The notes below the pieces were generated by a model that saw nothing but the letters and a program-made list of their open reading frames with translations, was not told the origin of the DNA and ran no database searches. The position numbers were made by a program, and so were the translations under genes. Below are positions 27,232 to 36,931 of a stretch of DNA of 64,000 nucleotides, piece by piece; the stretch's first letter is position 1, and every line of letters begins with the position of its first letter. Location: NCBI RefSeq assembly GCF_003986935.1, contig NZ_RJZE01000009.1:186001-250000 (forward strand). Direction: 5' to 3'. The stretch is from Paraburkholderia kururiensis JCM 10599 = LMG 19447. Lineage in GTDB: Bacteria > Pseudomonadota > Gammaproteobacteria > Burkholderiales > Burkholderiaceae.

Positions 27232-28128
27232 TCAATAGCGGCGCGGCCTCAGCAATTCCGACAGGCCCACGCGATGCAGCATCTCGGCCCTCAGCCGGTC
27301 GAGCACGGCGAAGCCTACGTCCGCGCCGTCTTGCGTCGGGTCCACGTGCACGCGGAACGGCCGCTGACCGAACGGCGCGTTCACGATATCGACCAATGCC
27401 TGAGCGACGAGCGCCACGTCGGCGTGCGGCGGTACGATCGCGGCGAAGGCCTTCTGGATACGCTCGCCCAGCCCCGCGTTCGGTCCGCTCTCATAGGCCT
27501 CGAGCACCTGTTCGTCGGCAGGACGGCCGGCATGCGCGAAGTGATTCGTGCCGGAGGTGAAAGCGCCCGGCACCACGATCGAAGTCTCGATACCCCAGCC
27601 CGATAGCTCGCGCGCGTATTGAACCGCGATCGAATCCATCGCCGCTTTCGCCGCGAAATAAGGCGCGAGATACGGCGGTGTGCCGCCCGCCGAACTGCTG
27701 CTCGACACCCATACGAGCAGGCCGCGCTTCTGCTTGCGCATCTGCGGCAGCACCGCTCGATTCACGCGCTGCGTACCGAGCACGTTGATGTCGTAAAGCT
27801 CAGCGTATTGCTCCGGCGTGAACGCCTCTGCGGGTCCAAAGGCCATGTGGCCCGCGTTATGAACGATGACGTCGATGCGGCCCTGCTCGCGAGTCACCTG
27901 CGCAATGCCCGCGTCCACGGACGCCTGCGAAAGCACGTCGAGTTCGACAGTGCGCAGATCGACACCGTGCTCCGACGAGAACTGCGCCATCTGCCCGACG
28001 ACGGGGGCGTTGCGCCCCGCCGTGTCGCGCATCGACGCGTAGACAATGTGGCCGGCTCTTGCCAGCGCTTCGGCGCTCAGGCGTCCAAAGCCGCTCGATG
28101 CGCCAGTCACGACGATGACGTGTTTCAT
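27232..28128 (-). CDS. SDR-family oxidoreductase
   Basis: 298 residues of the extended-loop classical SDR type: TGASSGFG at 9-16, NAGH near 91, catalytic S-Y-K in VSSSSSAGGTPPYLAPYFAAKAAM. Tyr is followed by FAAK, matching YxxxK. An AAAGGAG site 6 bases before the ATG supports the start. It lies 51 bases after the SDR gene starting at 28950 and is probably cotranscribed with it. Substrate unknown. Confidence 0.82.
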   Translation of the reverse strand: MKHVIVVTGASSGFGRLSAEALARAGHIVYASMRDTAGRNAPVVGQMAQFSSEHGVDLRTVELDVLSQASVDAGIAQVTREQGRIDVIVHNAGHMAFGPAEAFTPEQYAELYDINVLGTQRVNRAVLPQMRKQKRGLLVWVSSSSSAGGTPPYLAPYFAAKAAMDSIAVQYARELSGWGIETSIVVPGAFTSGTNHFAHAGRPADEQVLEAYESGPNAGLGERIQKAFAAIVPPHADVALVAQALVDIVNAPFGQRPFRVHVDPTQDGADVGFAVLDRLRAEMLHRVGLSELLRPRRY

Positions 28129-28179
28129 GTTGGCTCCTTTGATTTGCGACGGGTTCGAATGAAGGGAAGTGGCTCGGCG

Positions 28180-28950
28180 TTAAACGATGCCGCCGTTCAC
28201 ACGCAGCGTTTGGCCGTCGATCCAATCGGCCGCGCTGCTCACGAGAAACGCCACCACCGACGAGATGTCCTCGGGTTGACCCAGACGTTCGAGCGGCGGC
28301 ATCTTCGCGAGCCGCTCGACCTGCTCGGGTGTCTTGTCCTTGAGAAAGAGTTCGGTGGCCGTGGGTCCGGGCGCGACCGCATTCACGGTGATGTTGCGGC
28401 CGCGCAATTCCTTCGCGAAGATGTTCGTCATCGTTTCGACCGCGGCTTTCGTGGCGGCGTAGACGGAATAGCCCGGCGTGGCGAGTTCCTTGATGCTGCT
28501 GCCGAAATTGACGATGCGCCCGCCGCTGCGCAGCTTCTTCGCGGCCACGCGCAACGTGTTGAACGTGCCCTTCAGGTTGATGGCGACGAGCCGGTCGAAC
28601 AGCGTGTCGTCGGTATCGGCCAACGGCACGAGGCCCGGCTGCATGATGCCGGCGTTGTTCACGACGATATCGACGCCGCCGAACAACGTGATGGCCTGGT
28701 CGAACATCGCGGCAACCTGGGCCGGCACGGCCACGTCGGCTTGAACGGCGGCAGCGCGACCGCCTGCGGCTTCGATCTCGGCGACAACTGCTTGTGCGTC
28801 GGCCGCGCGGCCCGCGTAATTCACGACGACGGCGATGCCGTCCGCGGCGAGGCGCTTCGCGATGGCTGCGCCGATGCCGCGCGAGGCGCCGGTGACAATT
28901 GCGACCTTCGATGCAAGCTTGACTGCGTTGGTGCTGATTTGTGTGCTCAT
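28180..28950 (-). CDS. SDR-family oxidoreductase (3-oxoacyl-ACP reductase-like)
   Basis: 256 residues: TGASRGIG near residue 20, NNAG near 98, catalytic Ser in VNFGSS and YxxxK in YAATKAAVE, C-terminal WIDGQTLRVNGGIV. This is the common glucose-dehydrogenase/FabG-like SDR type and the substrate is not evident. The ATG at 28950 has GGAGA 8 bases upstream. It heads a leftward two-gene unit and is divergent from a LysR gene, the usual arrangement for a LysR target. Confidence 0.84.
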   Translation of the reverse strand: MSTQISTNAVKLASKVAIVTGASRGIGAAIAKRLAADGIAVVVNYAGRAADAQAVVAEIEAAGGRAAAVQADVAVPAQVAAMFDQAITLFGGVDIVVNNAGIMQPGLVPLADTDDTLFDRLVAINLKGTFNTLRVAAKKLRSGGRIVNFGSSIKELATPGYSVYAATKAAVETMTNIFAKELRGRNITVNAVAPGPTATELFLKDKTPEQVERLAKMPPLERLGQPEDISSVVAFLVSSAADWIDGQTLRVNGGIV

Positions 28951-29021
28951 GGTGGTTCTCCGTTCGGGTGGGTAGTGACGCGATGGGTTCATCATCGTCC
29001 CGACCTGCCTACGACGGAAGC

Positions 29022-29050
29022 CGTATAGCCGTCATATCGCTTATACTCAA
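29022..29050 (-). promoter_or_regulatory. Leftward promoter with inverted repeat, SDR/LysR divergent region
   Basis: Reading leftward: -35 TTGAGT (29050-29045), 17-base spacer, -10 TATACG (29027-29022). An inverted repeat GTATA-N14-TATAC (29023-29046) spans the same bases, as expected for a LysR-type site controlling the divergent SDR operon. Confidence 0.45.
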
Positions 29051-29055
29051 CGCGT

Positions 29056-29982
29056 ATGACCCTCTTCAACGACCTTACCCTGCTGCGAACCTTCGTCGCC
29101 ATCGTGGGGAGCGGCAGCATCTCCGCGGCGGCGCGCAAGCTACACCTGAGTCAGCCCACGCTGAGCCGTCAGTTGCGCGCGCTCGAAGACCGGTGCGGCG
29201 CACCGCTGCTGCGCCGTGACACGCACCGCATGAGTCTCACCGACATGGGGCATCAATTCCTCGCGGACGCACAGGCGCTACTCGCGCTCGCAGAGGAATC
29301 CGAACAGCGGCTGCGCAACGACCAGAGCGAATTGAGCGGCAATATCCACATGTTCTCGACCATCGACTTCGGTCAGTCCGCCGTGAGCCGGCTCATCAGC
29401 AGCTTCATTCAGGCGCATCCAGGCGTGCGCATCGAACTGGGCTATTCGAACCGGCCGCTGCACATGATCGAGGAAGGCTGCGACGTAGGCATCCTGGCGG
29501 GCACGCTGACCGACGATCGCGTGGTGGCCCGCTCGCTCGGCGAGATCGCGCGATACGTCGTCGCGTCGCCGTCGTTTCTGAAGGATCACAAGATTCGCGG
29601 CACGCCGGAATCGCTCGGCAAGCTGCCGTGGATCGCGCTGTCCAGCCGGCAGTTCGGCGGTTCGCGAGACGTCACGCTGCACTCGGGCAATGCGACGCAC
29701 ACGCTACAGATCGAGCCCGTGTTCGTGACAGAAGGCGTAACGAGCATTCGCGAATCGGTGCGCATGGGACTCGGCATCGCGGTGTTGCCGGAATGGCTTG
29801 TTGAGGAAGACCTGCTCTCGGGACGACTCGTGCGAATTCTGCCGAAGTGGCATGCGAAGCCTCTTCCCGCGCAGATCATTTTCCCGGTGCAACGCCGGCT
29901 GCCGTTTCGCGTGAGGGCGTTTATCGAGTTTGCGACGGAATATATGCGGACGGTTTTGAAGCCGACGGACAACAAGCGCTAA
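29056..29982 (+). CDS. LysR-family transcriptional regulator
   Basis: 308 residues: LysR helix-turn-helix at about 5-62 (ISAAARKLHLSQPTLSRQLRALE) and a PBP-like co-inducer domain to about 295. It is divergent from the two-gene SDR unit with a 105-base gap and is probably its regulator. A TATACT hexamer ends only 8 bases before the ATG, so its own leader would be very short if that is the -10. Confidence 0.87.
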   Translation: MTLFNDLTLLRTFVAIVGSGSISAAARKLHLSQPTLSRQLRALEDRCGAPLLRRDTHRMSLTDMGHQFLADAQALLALAEESEQRLRNDQSELSGNIHMFSTIDFGQSAVSRLISSFIQAHPGVRIELGYSNRPLHMIEEGCDVGILAGTLTDDRVVARSLGEIARYVVASPSFLKDHKIRGTPESLGKLPWIALSSRQFGGSRDVTLHSGNATHTLQIEPVFVTEGVTSIRESVRMGLGIAVLPEWLVEEDLLSGRLVRILPKWHAKPLPAQIIFPVQRRLPFRVRAFIEFATEYMRTVLKPTDNKR

Positions 29983-30037
29983 CGTGGCGAATCCCGGTGT
30001 GGCGCGCTCGTCGATGCGCGCAACGCAGCATGCGAAG

Positions 30038-30817
30038 TCACCCGCGCGTCATTCGCCGCAAGCGCATCACGTGCAACCGGTGGCTGAGGCCCTTGAACAT
30101 GCTGCGCTCGTGCGGGTCGCCGAAATGCAGCAGCACGGTGCAGCGGACACGGGACGGCGCGCCGGCCTGGTTCGCATGCAGCGAACGCATACCCCAGAAA
30201 AAGTACAGATTCCCCGGCGTCAACGTGACGACCTTCGCCGACAGCCATTTCTGGACAAACGCTAAACGCCACACGGGCGCGAGCAGCTTTTCGATCAATA
30301 GCTTTTCGAGAATGTTCACCATCGACGATCGCCTTGCATTGCGCAAGTTCGGAAACATCACGAGATGGCCCGGCGGCTCGCCCGGGTCGCACGGAATCAA
30401 TACCGGCAGCAGGATCGAGACGACATACGAGTCGTAGTGAAAGTTGCACGAGTGACGCCGCCCCTGCTCACCAGCCAGTACGCGCATGACGGGCAAGATC
30501 CGGTCGCTGGGCGGCGACACACCCATCTTGAGCATATAAAGCTGGCGTACCAGGGCGAGCAGTTCGACGTCGTCGAAAAGTGGGCCCAGGCAGGTATTCA
30601 CGCACCACGCCGCGCCGTTGAAGGCGAAGTATTTGAAGCCGTTCTGTTCGATCAGTTCGGATACCGTGCGGCGCAGCTTTGCCAGTACGGACGCCGACAC
30701 AACGTCGTTCAGCACGCCGAACCCGGATTCGTCCATCGACACGGCGAGCGCGCGAGCGCTCTGCGCGCTTATAGGCCCGAACGCGCCGGAGGGTGCTCCA
30801 TCATTCGACACATTCAT
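30038..30817 (-). CDS. 2-oxoglutarate/Fe(II) dioxygenase-like protein
   Basis: 259 residues resembling the phytanoyl-CoA dioxygenase fold. A facial triad can be read as H127-x-D129 (in CNFHYDSY) and H214 (in RSLHANQ), with R225 placed to bind the 2-oxoglutarate carboxylate. A PGNLYFFWGMRSLH stretch matches the usual strand before the distal His. Substrate unknown and no biosynthetic neighbours. An ATG at 30817 with a GAGAG site 7 bases upstream is preferred to a GTG at 30853. Confidence 0.65.
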   Translation of the reverse strand: MNVSNDGAPSGAFGPISAQSARALAVSMDESGFGVLNDVVSASVLAKLRRTVSELIEQNGFKYFAFNGAAWCVNTCLGPLFDDVELLALVRQLYMLKMGVSPPSDRILPVMRVLAGEQGRRHSCNFHYDSYVVSILLPVLIPCDPGEPPGHLVMFPNLRNARRSSMVNILEKLLIEKLLAPVWRLAFVQKWLSAKVVTLTPGNLYFFWGMRSLHANQAGAPSRVRCTVLLHFGDPHERSMFKGLSHRLHVMRLRRMTRG

Positions 30818-31073
30818 CGCAGCTCTCTCTGGATGATTGGGAATATCGTCCACGCGCTACAGAACGCACGCTAAAGAAAAAATATGTCGTATTCCGTGCG
30901 CCCGCGTACAGTGATCGAAATAATGAAGGCGCTTAAAAAACGCTTTAAATCCGTTTCATCGGATAAACAAACACTCGGTCAGATTGACACAAATCAATAG
31001 CAGCAGCGCGGGCGTCGAATAGGTTCCGATAGCGCAGAACGAACCAGTCACCACCACGCACGGGGAAGCGAAC

Positions 31074-32165
31074 ATGAACAGGCGTACTTTCTTCCTCGGC
31101 GCGGGGGGCGGCTTGATGCTGGCTGCCGGCGCGACGGCGTGGATGTCGTCCACGGGATCGATGGCCGATTACGACGCCTACGCAGGGCGCCTGCGTGCAG
31201 CGCCCGTTGTGCCGCCCAACATGCGCGACGTCATCCGCTACGCCACGCTTGCCGCCAACAGCCACAACACGCAGCCCTGGCGGTTTCGCGTCGGCGACCG
31301 GTTCATTGAGATTGCGCCGGATGTTTCGCGCCGAACGCCCGCGGTCGACCCCGACGATCATCATCTGTTCGTGAGCCTCGGATGCGCGGCGGAAAACCTC
31401 GCTATCGCGGCGACCTCGCTGGGATGGCCCGGGGAACTCCAGATCGCGCCGGACGGAGACCTCATACGCTATGCCTTCGTCAAGGGGCCGATGATCGCGA
31501 GTCCGCTCTACGCAGCCATTCCGAAACGGCAATCCACCCGCGCCGAATACGACCGACGCTCCGTTCCTGCCGCGCACCTTGCGCTCCTGGAACAAACGGC
31601 CGACACCTCCAGCGTTCATCTGGCTATCCTGACCCATCGCATGGATATCGACCGAATGAAGGAACTCGTGGTTGCCGCCAACAGCGCTCAAATGGCGGAC
31701 ATGGCGTTCATGCGGGAGTTGAAGCGGTGGATCCGGTTCAACCCACGCAGTGCCATGACGTCAGGCGATGGCCTTTTTTCGGCGGCAAGCGGCAACACGG
31801 CGCTGCCGGACGCCATTGGACGGTTCGCGTTCGAGCGGTTCTTCAACGCGCGCAGCGAAAGCGACAAATACGCACGTCAGGTCGATTCTTCAGCCGGCGT
31901 CGCCGTGTTTGCCGGCGACCGCGAAGACAAGGCGCATTGGATCAGGGTGGGCCGCGCTTGCCAGCGCTTCGCATTGACTGCGACGAGCCTCGGCATCAAG
32001 GTGGCCTTCATCAATCAACCTGTTGAAGTGGCGCGGTTCCGTCCTGAGTTGGCGGCTCTTGTCGGGATGGCCGGGCGCCGCCCCGACATCGTCCTGCGCT
32101 TTGGCTACGGGCCGACGCTGCCGTTTTCTCCCCGCCGGCCCGTGGAAGCGGTGCTGACTCGATAA
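31074..32165 (+). CDS. Nitroreductase-like FMN protein with Tat signal (Acg-like)
   Basis: 363 residues. The N-terminus has a twin-arginine motif (RR at 3-4, then TFFLGAGGG and a hydrophobic stretch), suggesting export by Tat. The body has two nitroreductase-like halves, with the NSHNTQPWRF motif near residue 62 typical of FMN-binding nitroreductase relatives including the mycobacterial Acg family. Those proteins may sequester flavin rather than reduce nitro compounds. A GGGGAAG site precedes the ATG. It is preceded by an AT-rich gap (30818-31073) and is monocistronic. Confidence 0.78.
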   Translation: MNRRTFFLGAGGGLMLAAGATAWMSSTGSMADYDAYAGRLRAAPVVPPNMRDVIRYATLAANSHNTQPWRFRVGDRFIEIAPDVSRRTPAVDPDDHHLFVSLGCAAENLAIAATSLGWPGELQIAPDGDLIRYAFVKGPMIASPLYAAIPKRQSTRAEYDRRSVPAAHLALLEQTADTSSVHLAILTHRMDIDRMKELVVAANSAQMADMAFMRELKRWIRFNPRSAMTSGDGLFSAASGNTALPDAIGRFAFERFFNARSESDKYARQVDSSAGVAVFAGDREDKAHWIRVGRACQRFALTATSLGIKVAFINQPVEVARFRPELAALVGMAGRRPDIVLRFGYGPTLPFSPRRPVEAVLTR

Positions 32166-32251
32166 CGCGAGGGATGGGAAGCGGCCGGCGCAGCGGCATC
32201 ACGCAAGGTCGCGTGAAAGCACGGCAGCCGCGTGTGAGGCCTGCTCGAACC

Positions 32252-32584
32252 TCACGCCCCTCTCACCACCCCGATACTCAACGGCTCCGCGCCCGCCACG
32301 ATCGCCAGCAAACGGTCCACGTTTGGATGTGCCCCAGGCCGCTTGCGTGCGTCCTCGGTGTGTTCGGCGAATACGGCGAGTCCGTGCTCGGCGGCCCTGG
32401 CGTCCAGCGTGCCGAACACCGTTTGCAGGTAGTGGTAGACGGCCACCGATCCCTGCTTGCCGGGCACGTTGTCGATGCTGGCCACCACCGCGCCCTTGCC
32501 GTCGATCAGATCGATGCGCGTGATGCCTTCAATGCCCGGCAGGCGGGCGAGGTTGTCCTTGAATACGTTGCCTGGTTGAATCAC
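32252..32584 (-). CDS. DUF2322-family protein
   Basis: A 110-residue soluble protein that matches the betaproteobacterial DUF2322 type (N-terminal IQPGNVFKDNLARLPGI, LIDGKGAVVASIDNVPGKQGS, and HPNVDRLLAIV towards the end). No function is known. The start is GTG, supported by GGAG 8 bases upstream. It follows the CBS-domain gene by 61 bases on the same strand. Confidence 0.72.
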   Translation of the reverse strand: MIQPGNVFKDNLARLPGIEGITRIDLIDGKGAVVASIDNVPGKQGSVAVYHYLQTVFGTLDARAAEHGLAVFAEHTEDARKRPGAHPNVDRLLAIVAGAEPLSIGVVRGA

Positions 32585-32645
32585 TGACTACACTCCGTGG
32601 GTCTGAAAATTCGAAACGGATGAGGGAATATCGGGCAGCGAGCTC

Positions 32646-33059
32646 TCACTGCGCCGCGCGCGGCGCCAGCGCCCGCAGCACGTCGCGCCAGCTTACGATT
32701 CCCACGGGCCGCATGCCGTCGCGCACGATGGGAATGCACGACACGCCCTTCTCGAGAAATATCTCGACGGCCGCTGAAACGTCCGCGTCCGGGCCCAGCG
32801 TCACGGGCTTGCGGCCCATGATCTGGTGCACGCGCCGGTTCAGCGTCGCCACGTCGCGCGGCGCCTCCACCACGCTGTCGATGAACGGGCTTAGCGCGCG
32901 CAGCAGGTCGCGGTCCGAGACAACGCCCTGCAATTCGCCGTCTTCCACCACGAGCACGTGATGAAACTTCGCCGAATCGAAGATGTGTTTGACGGTCGCG
33001 AGGGTGTCGTCGAAGCTCACCGTCACGACGCGTGTGGTCATGATTTCCCTGATTTCCAT
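32646..33059 (-). CDS. Two-CBS-domain protein
   Basis: 137 residues made of two CBS domains (about 1-60 and 72-130), recognisable by IMTTRVVTVSFDDTLATV and MGRKPVTLGPDADVSAAVEIF, with VGIVSWRDVLRAL at the end. Such pairs bind adenine nucleotides and usually regulate a partner protein. No partner domain is fused and none is evident nearby; DUF2322 follows. A GGGGA site precedes the ATG. Confidence 0.88.
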   Translation of the reverse strand: MEIREIMTTRVVTVSFDDTLATVKHIFDSAKFHHVLVVEDGELQGVVSDRDLLRALSPFIDSVVEAPRDVATLNRRVHQIMGRKPVTLGPDADVSAAVEIFLEKGVSCIPIVRDGMRPVGIVSWRDVLRALAPRAAQ

Positions 33060-33282
33060 GAGTGGTCCCCTGTGCCGCCGATGCTCGCCGCGCCTCTAGC
33101 CGTGCGGGCGCATCGCGATGGCGCGAATAATAGCGCGTTCCGGGGCGGCTCAAACAGGTCGCGTTCCAGAAAGAAACACGTGGCGCGATGTCGATTCCCG
33201 CCCGGCTCGTTCGTCGTCCATGAGAAGCGGCCGATCGAATCCGTCGACGCCGCACTCCCTGAACCCGACACGGTGAACCGCC

Positions 33283-33942
33283 ATGCCCCTGGAACTCTAT
33301 GCCCACCCCTTTTCGTCTTATAGCCAGAAGGCGTTGATCGCGCTCTACGAGAACGGCACGCCCTTCGAATGGCGCCCGCTCGGGCCCGAGCATCCCGAGA
33401 ACGGGCAAACGCTTGCCACGCTCTGGCCGATGCGGCGCTTTCCGCTGCTGGTGGACGGCGAGCGCGTCGTCACAGAAGCCAGCATCATCATCGAGTACCT
33501 GCAGCTCAACTATTCCGGCCCCGTGCGCCTCTTGCCCGACGACCCGCACGCGGCGCTGGAGGTGCGCGGCATGGACCGCTTCTTCGACAACTACGTTTCC
33601 ACGCCGCAGCAGAGAATCGTCTACGACAGCCTGCGGCCGGAGGCGGAGCGCGATCCGCGCGGCGTGACGGACGCGCGCGCGATGCTCGATACGGCGTACG
33701 CCTGGCTCGACAAGGTCATGGCAGAACGCGAATGGGCCACGGGCGACGCGTTCAGTCTTGCGGACTGCGGCGCCGCGCCTTTCCTGTTCTACGCGGACTG
33801 GACGCATCGCATCAATGCGTCGTTCGCGAACGTGATCGCCTACCGGAAACGGCTGCTCGCGCGGCCGTCGTTTGCGCGCGCGGTTGAAGACGCGCGTCCG
33901 TACCGGCCGCTGTTTCCGCTCGGCGCACCGGATCGCGATTGA
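33283..33942 (+). CDS. Glutathione S-transferase family protein
   Basis: 219 residues: N-terminal thioredoxin-like domain (1-80; cis-Pro and glutathione contact in RRFPLLVDGERVVTEASIIIEYL) and an all-helical C-terminal domain with the FSLADCGAAPFLF motif near 160. It belongs to the general bacterial GST group; the substrate is not known. Single gene, convergent with xylH. Confidence 0.88.
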   Translation: MPLELYAHPFSSYSQKALIALYENGTPFEWRPLGPEHPENGQTLATLWPMRRFPLLVDGERVVTEASIIIEYLQLNYSGPVRLLPDDPHAALEVRGMDRFFDNYVSTPQQRIVYDSLRPEAERDPRGVTDARAMLDTAYAWLDKVMAEREWATGDAFSLADCGAAPFLFYADWTHRINASFANVIAYRKRLLARPSFARAVEDARPYRPLFPLGAPDRD

Positions 33943-34059
33943 AGAGGGAGAGAGAACGTGCGACCGCCGCGCGCCAGGACACGAGCGCGGGCGGCAGCCA
34001 CGAACCAGAAAGCGGGATAGCCTGGAAGGCAGAAATCCGGAACGGCGGCAAAACAACAA

Positions 34060-35241
34060 TCAACGCCGGTTCGACCCCGACACCACATCGATCCATACCG
34101 CGAGCACGAGGATGGTGCCCTTCACGATCATCTGCCAGTACGCATCCACGTCGAGCATCGACATGCCGTTGTCGAGGCTCGCCATCACGAGCGCACCGAT
34201 CAGCGCGCCGTAGACAGTGCCCGAGCCGCCGCGCATCGAAGTACCGCCGATGAAGCACGCCGCGATCGCATCGAGTTCGCCCATCGAACCCGCCGAAGGC
34301 GATCCCGCCGCGAGCCGTGCGGTGTTCACGATCCCGCCGAACGCGCACATCAGGCCCATCAGCGCGAAGATGGCGAGCTTCACGCGATCGGTGTTCACGC
34401 CCGAGAGCCGCGTGGCCTCCAGGTTGGACCCCACCGCATAGATGCGCCGGCCGAACACGGTCTGCGTGGCGATCCACGTAAAAATGCCGAGCAAAGCAAG
34501 CAGCAGCAGCACCGGCACCGGAATACCGCCGTACTGGTCGAGCATGGCGACGAACGCGAGCAGCACGGCGCCCGCCGCGACCACCTTGGTCACGTCCTGC
34601 CACATCGGCACCACGGCAAGCTGATAGTGCTGCCGATTGCGCCGGTTGCGCACCGTGAGCAGCGCCACCACGGCGAACAGCACGACCGCGAGCGTATCGC
34701 CCACCACGCGCGGCAGGTAGCCCTGGCCGATGAACACGAGGTTGTCGGAAACGGGCGCGATGGTGGAGCCGCCCGTGATGCCGAGCAGGATGCCGCGATA
34801 CGCGAGCATGCCGCCCAGCCCCACGATGAACGACGGCACGCGCCGCCACGTGGACCACCAGCCGTTGAACATGCCCACCAGCACGCCGAGCACCATCACG
34901 GCGGGCACGGTCGCGGCCACGGGCCAGTGGTGATTCACGTCGAGAATCGCAGCCACGCCGCCCAGCAGACCGAGCAGCGATCCGACGGAAAGGTCGATCT
35001 CGCCCGCGATAATGACGAACACCATGCCGCACGCGAGCATGCCCGTGATCGACATCTGCCGAAGCAGGTTCGAGACGTTGCGCGGCGTGACGAACGCACC
35101 GTGCGTGAGCACCGAGAAGAAAATCCAGATGGCTGCCACCGCGAGCAGCAGCGCGAGCACCTTGTAGCGCGCGAACAGTTGCTTGATGCGTTCGGCGCCA
35201 TACGGCGACGGCGCGGGCGATGAAGTGAGGTCGGGAGTCAT
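34060..35241 (-). CDS. xylH: D-xylose ABC transporter permease
   Basis: A 393-residue permease of the RbsC family, the expected length for XylH, with about ten or more hydrophobic segments and the signature [18 protein letters not shown] near residue 80. The start is fixed by an ATGA overlap with the xylG stop. Last gene of the leftward xylA-B-F-G-H operon. Confidence 0.93.
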   Translation of the reverse strand: MTPDLTSSPAPSPYGAERIKQLFARYKVLALLLAVAAIWIFFSVLTHGAFVTPRNVSNLLRQMSITGMLACGMVFVIIAGEIDLSVGSLLGLLGGVAAILDVNHHWPVAATVPAVMVLGVLVGMFNGWWSTWRRVPSFIVGLGGMLAYRGILLGITGGSTIAPVSDNLVFIGQGYLPRVVGDTLAVVLFAVVALLTVRNRRNRQHYQLAVVPMWQDVTKVVAAGAVLLAFVAMLDQYGGIPVPVLLLLALLGIFTWIATQTVFGRRIYAVGSNLEATRLSGVNTDRVKLAIFALMGLMCAFGGIVNTARLAAGSPSAGSMGELDAIAACFIGGTSMRGGSGTVYGALIGALVMASLDNGMSMLDVDAYWQMIVKGTILVLAVWIDVVSGSNRR

Positions 35242-36824
35242 GCTGCACTCGCTCCGGTATGAGTGATGAACGGACCGGCGCCGGCCGCTTCGGCTGGGCG
35301 CCGCGCGGGCTGAATGGCCGCGGTGAGAATGCGTTCCTGCGTGAGGCCGTCGTTGACGAAATCGCCGCGCAACTCGCCTTCGCCGATCACCAGCACGCGG
35401 TCGCTGATGCCCAGCACTTCGGGCAGCTCCGACGACACCATCACGATCGCCATGCCGCGCTTCGCGAGTTCGAAGATGAGCCGGTAGATCTCGTACTTGG
35501 CGCCCACGTCCACGCCGCGCGTGGGCTCGTCGAGAATCAGCACCTTCGGCTCGGTCATCAGCATCTTCGTGAGCACGGCCTTCTGCTGATTGCCGCCGGA
35601 AAGGCTCGCAATAGAGAGCATCGGGTGCGCCGTGCGGATCGACAAGCGCCGGATCTGCGCGTTGATGGCGTCGAGTTCGGCTGCGGCGTCGATGCGCCCG
35701 CGCTTTACAAAGCGTTCCAGCACCGCAAGCGTGATGTTGTGCCCCACGCCGAGCGCGGGCACGATGCCGTGGCGTTTGCGGTCCTCGGGCACCATCGCGA
35801 TGCCGGCGCGAATCGCGTCGAGCGGCGAGCGCACCTTGAGCGGCTTGCCTTCGAGTATCACGGTGGCGCTGCTCGTGCCCGGATATGCACCGAACACGGC
35901 CTGCATGAGCTCGGTGCGCCCCGCGCCCACCAGACCCGCCACGCCCACGATCTCGCCGCGCCGCACCGCGAACGACACGTCGTCCACGCGCTTTCTGCGC
36001 GGGTTGGTGACGTCGAAGCACGTGACGTTGCGCGCCTCGAACACGACCTCGCCCACCGCATGTTCTTCACACGGAAAGAGCTGCGTGATCTCGCGGCCCA
36101 CCATCATCTGGATGATGCGTTCGGTGGTGAGCGTGCTCATGGGCGCCGTGCCCACATGCCGGCCGTCGCGGATCACCGTGATGGTGTCGCACACGGCCTC
36201 CACTTCGTCGAGCTTGTGCGAGATGTAGACGCATGCCACGCCGCGCCGCTTCAGGTCGCGCACGATGTCGAGCAGGATGCGCGTTTCCGACGCCGTGAGC
36301 GACGACGACGGCTCGTCCAGAATCAGCAGCTTCGCGCGCTTGTTGAGCGCCTTCGCGATCTCGATGAGCTGCTGGTGGCCGCCGCCGTAGTTCATGACGG
36401 GCTGCGCCACGTTGATGCCTTCTATGTTGAGGCTGCGCAGCAGTTCGTCGGCACGTTGATACATAGCCGCATAGTTCATGCGACCGCCCGGCAGCGTGAT
36501 TTCGTTGCCGAGGAAGATGTTCTCGGCCACCGAAAGCTCGGGTACGAGCATGAGTTCCTGGTGGATGATGACGATGCCCGCGTGCTCCGTATCGCGCACG
36601 TTCGCGGCTTTGAGCGGCTTGCCTTCCCAAAGGATCTCGCCTTCCCATGTGCCGTGCGGATACACGCCCGAAAGCACCTTCATGAGCGTCGATTTGCCGG
36701 CGCCGTTCTCGCCGCACAGGCCGACGCATTCGCCGGCATGCACGGTGAGATCGATACCCGACAGCGCCTTGACGCCCGAGAAAGCCTTGACGATGCCGCG
36801 CATCGTCAGCAGTGGTTGCTCCAT
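35238..36824 (-). CDS. xylG: D-xylose ABC transporter ATP-binding protein
   Basis: A 528-residue double ATPase. NBD1: Walker [10 protein letters not shown] near residue 39, [14 protein letters not shown] signature region, Walker [15 protein letters not shown]2: degenerate Walker [10 protein letters not shown], signature LSGGNQQK, Walker [17 protein letters not shown]. The ATG at 36824 has GAGG 8 bases upstream; a GTG at 36839 lacks this. Between xylF and this gene lies a strong hairpin (36866-36901). Confidence 0.93.
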   Translation of the reverse strand: MEQPLLTMRGIVKAFSGVKALSGIDLTVHAGECVGLCGENGAGKSTLMKVLSGVYPHGTWEGEILWEGKPLKAANVRDTEHAGIVIIHQELMLVPELSVAENIFLGNEITLPGGRMNYAAMYQRADELLRSLNIEGINVAQPVMNYGGGHQQLIEIAKALNKRAKLLILDEPSSSLTASETRILLDIVRDLKRRGVACVYISHKLDEVEAVCDTITVIRDGRHVGTAPMSTLTTERIIQMMVGREITQLFPCEEHAVGEVVFEARNVTCFDVTNPRRKRVDDVSFAVRRGEIVGVAGLVGAGRTELMQAVFGAYPGTSSATVILEGKPLKVRSPLDAIRAGIAMVPEDRKRHGIVPALGVGHNITLAVLERFVKRGRIDAAAELDAINAQIRRLSIRTAHPMLSIASLSGGNQQKAVLTKMLMTEPKVLILDEPTRGVDVGAKYEIYRLIFELAKRGMAIVMVSSELPEVLGISDRVLVIGEGELRGDFVNDGLTQERILTAAIQPARRPAEAAGAGPFITHTGASAA

Positions 36825-36865
36825 TCGCTTTTGCCTCACTGAGGGGATACGACAGCAGCATCAGG

Positions 36866-36901
36866 CTCGCTGCAGGCACGCAACGGCGCGCCTGCAGCGA
36901 G
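36866..36901 (-). other. Intercistronic hairpin between xylF and xylG
   Basis: A perfect 12-bp stem (CTCGCTGCAGGC with GCCTGCAGCGAG) around a 12-base loop, about 30 bases after the xylF stop in the transcript. There is no T-run. Stable hairpins after binding-protein genes commonly protect the upstream mRNA and attenuate the downstream ATPase and permease genes. Confidence 0.65.
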
Positions 36902-36931
36902 TGCCTGCCCCCTGCCCGCTTATTGCCTTGC

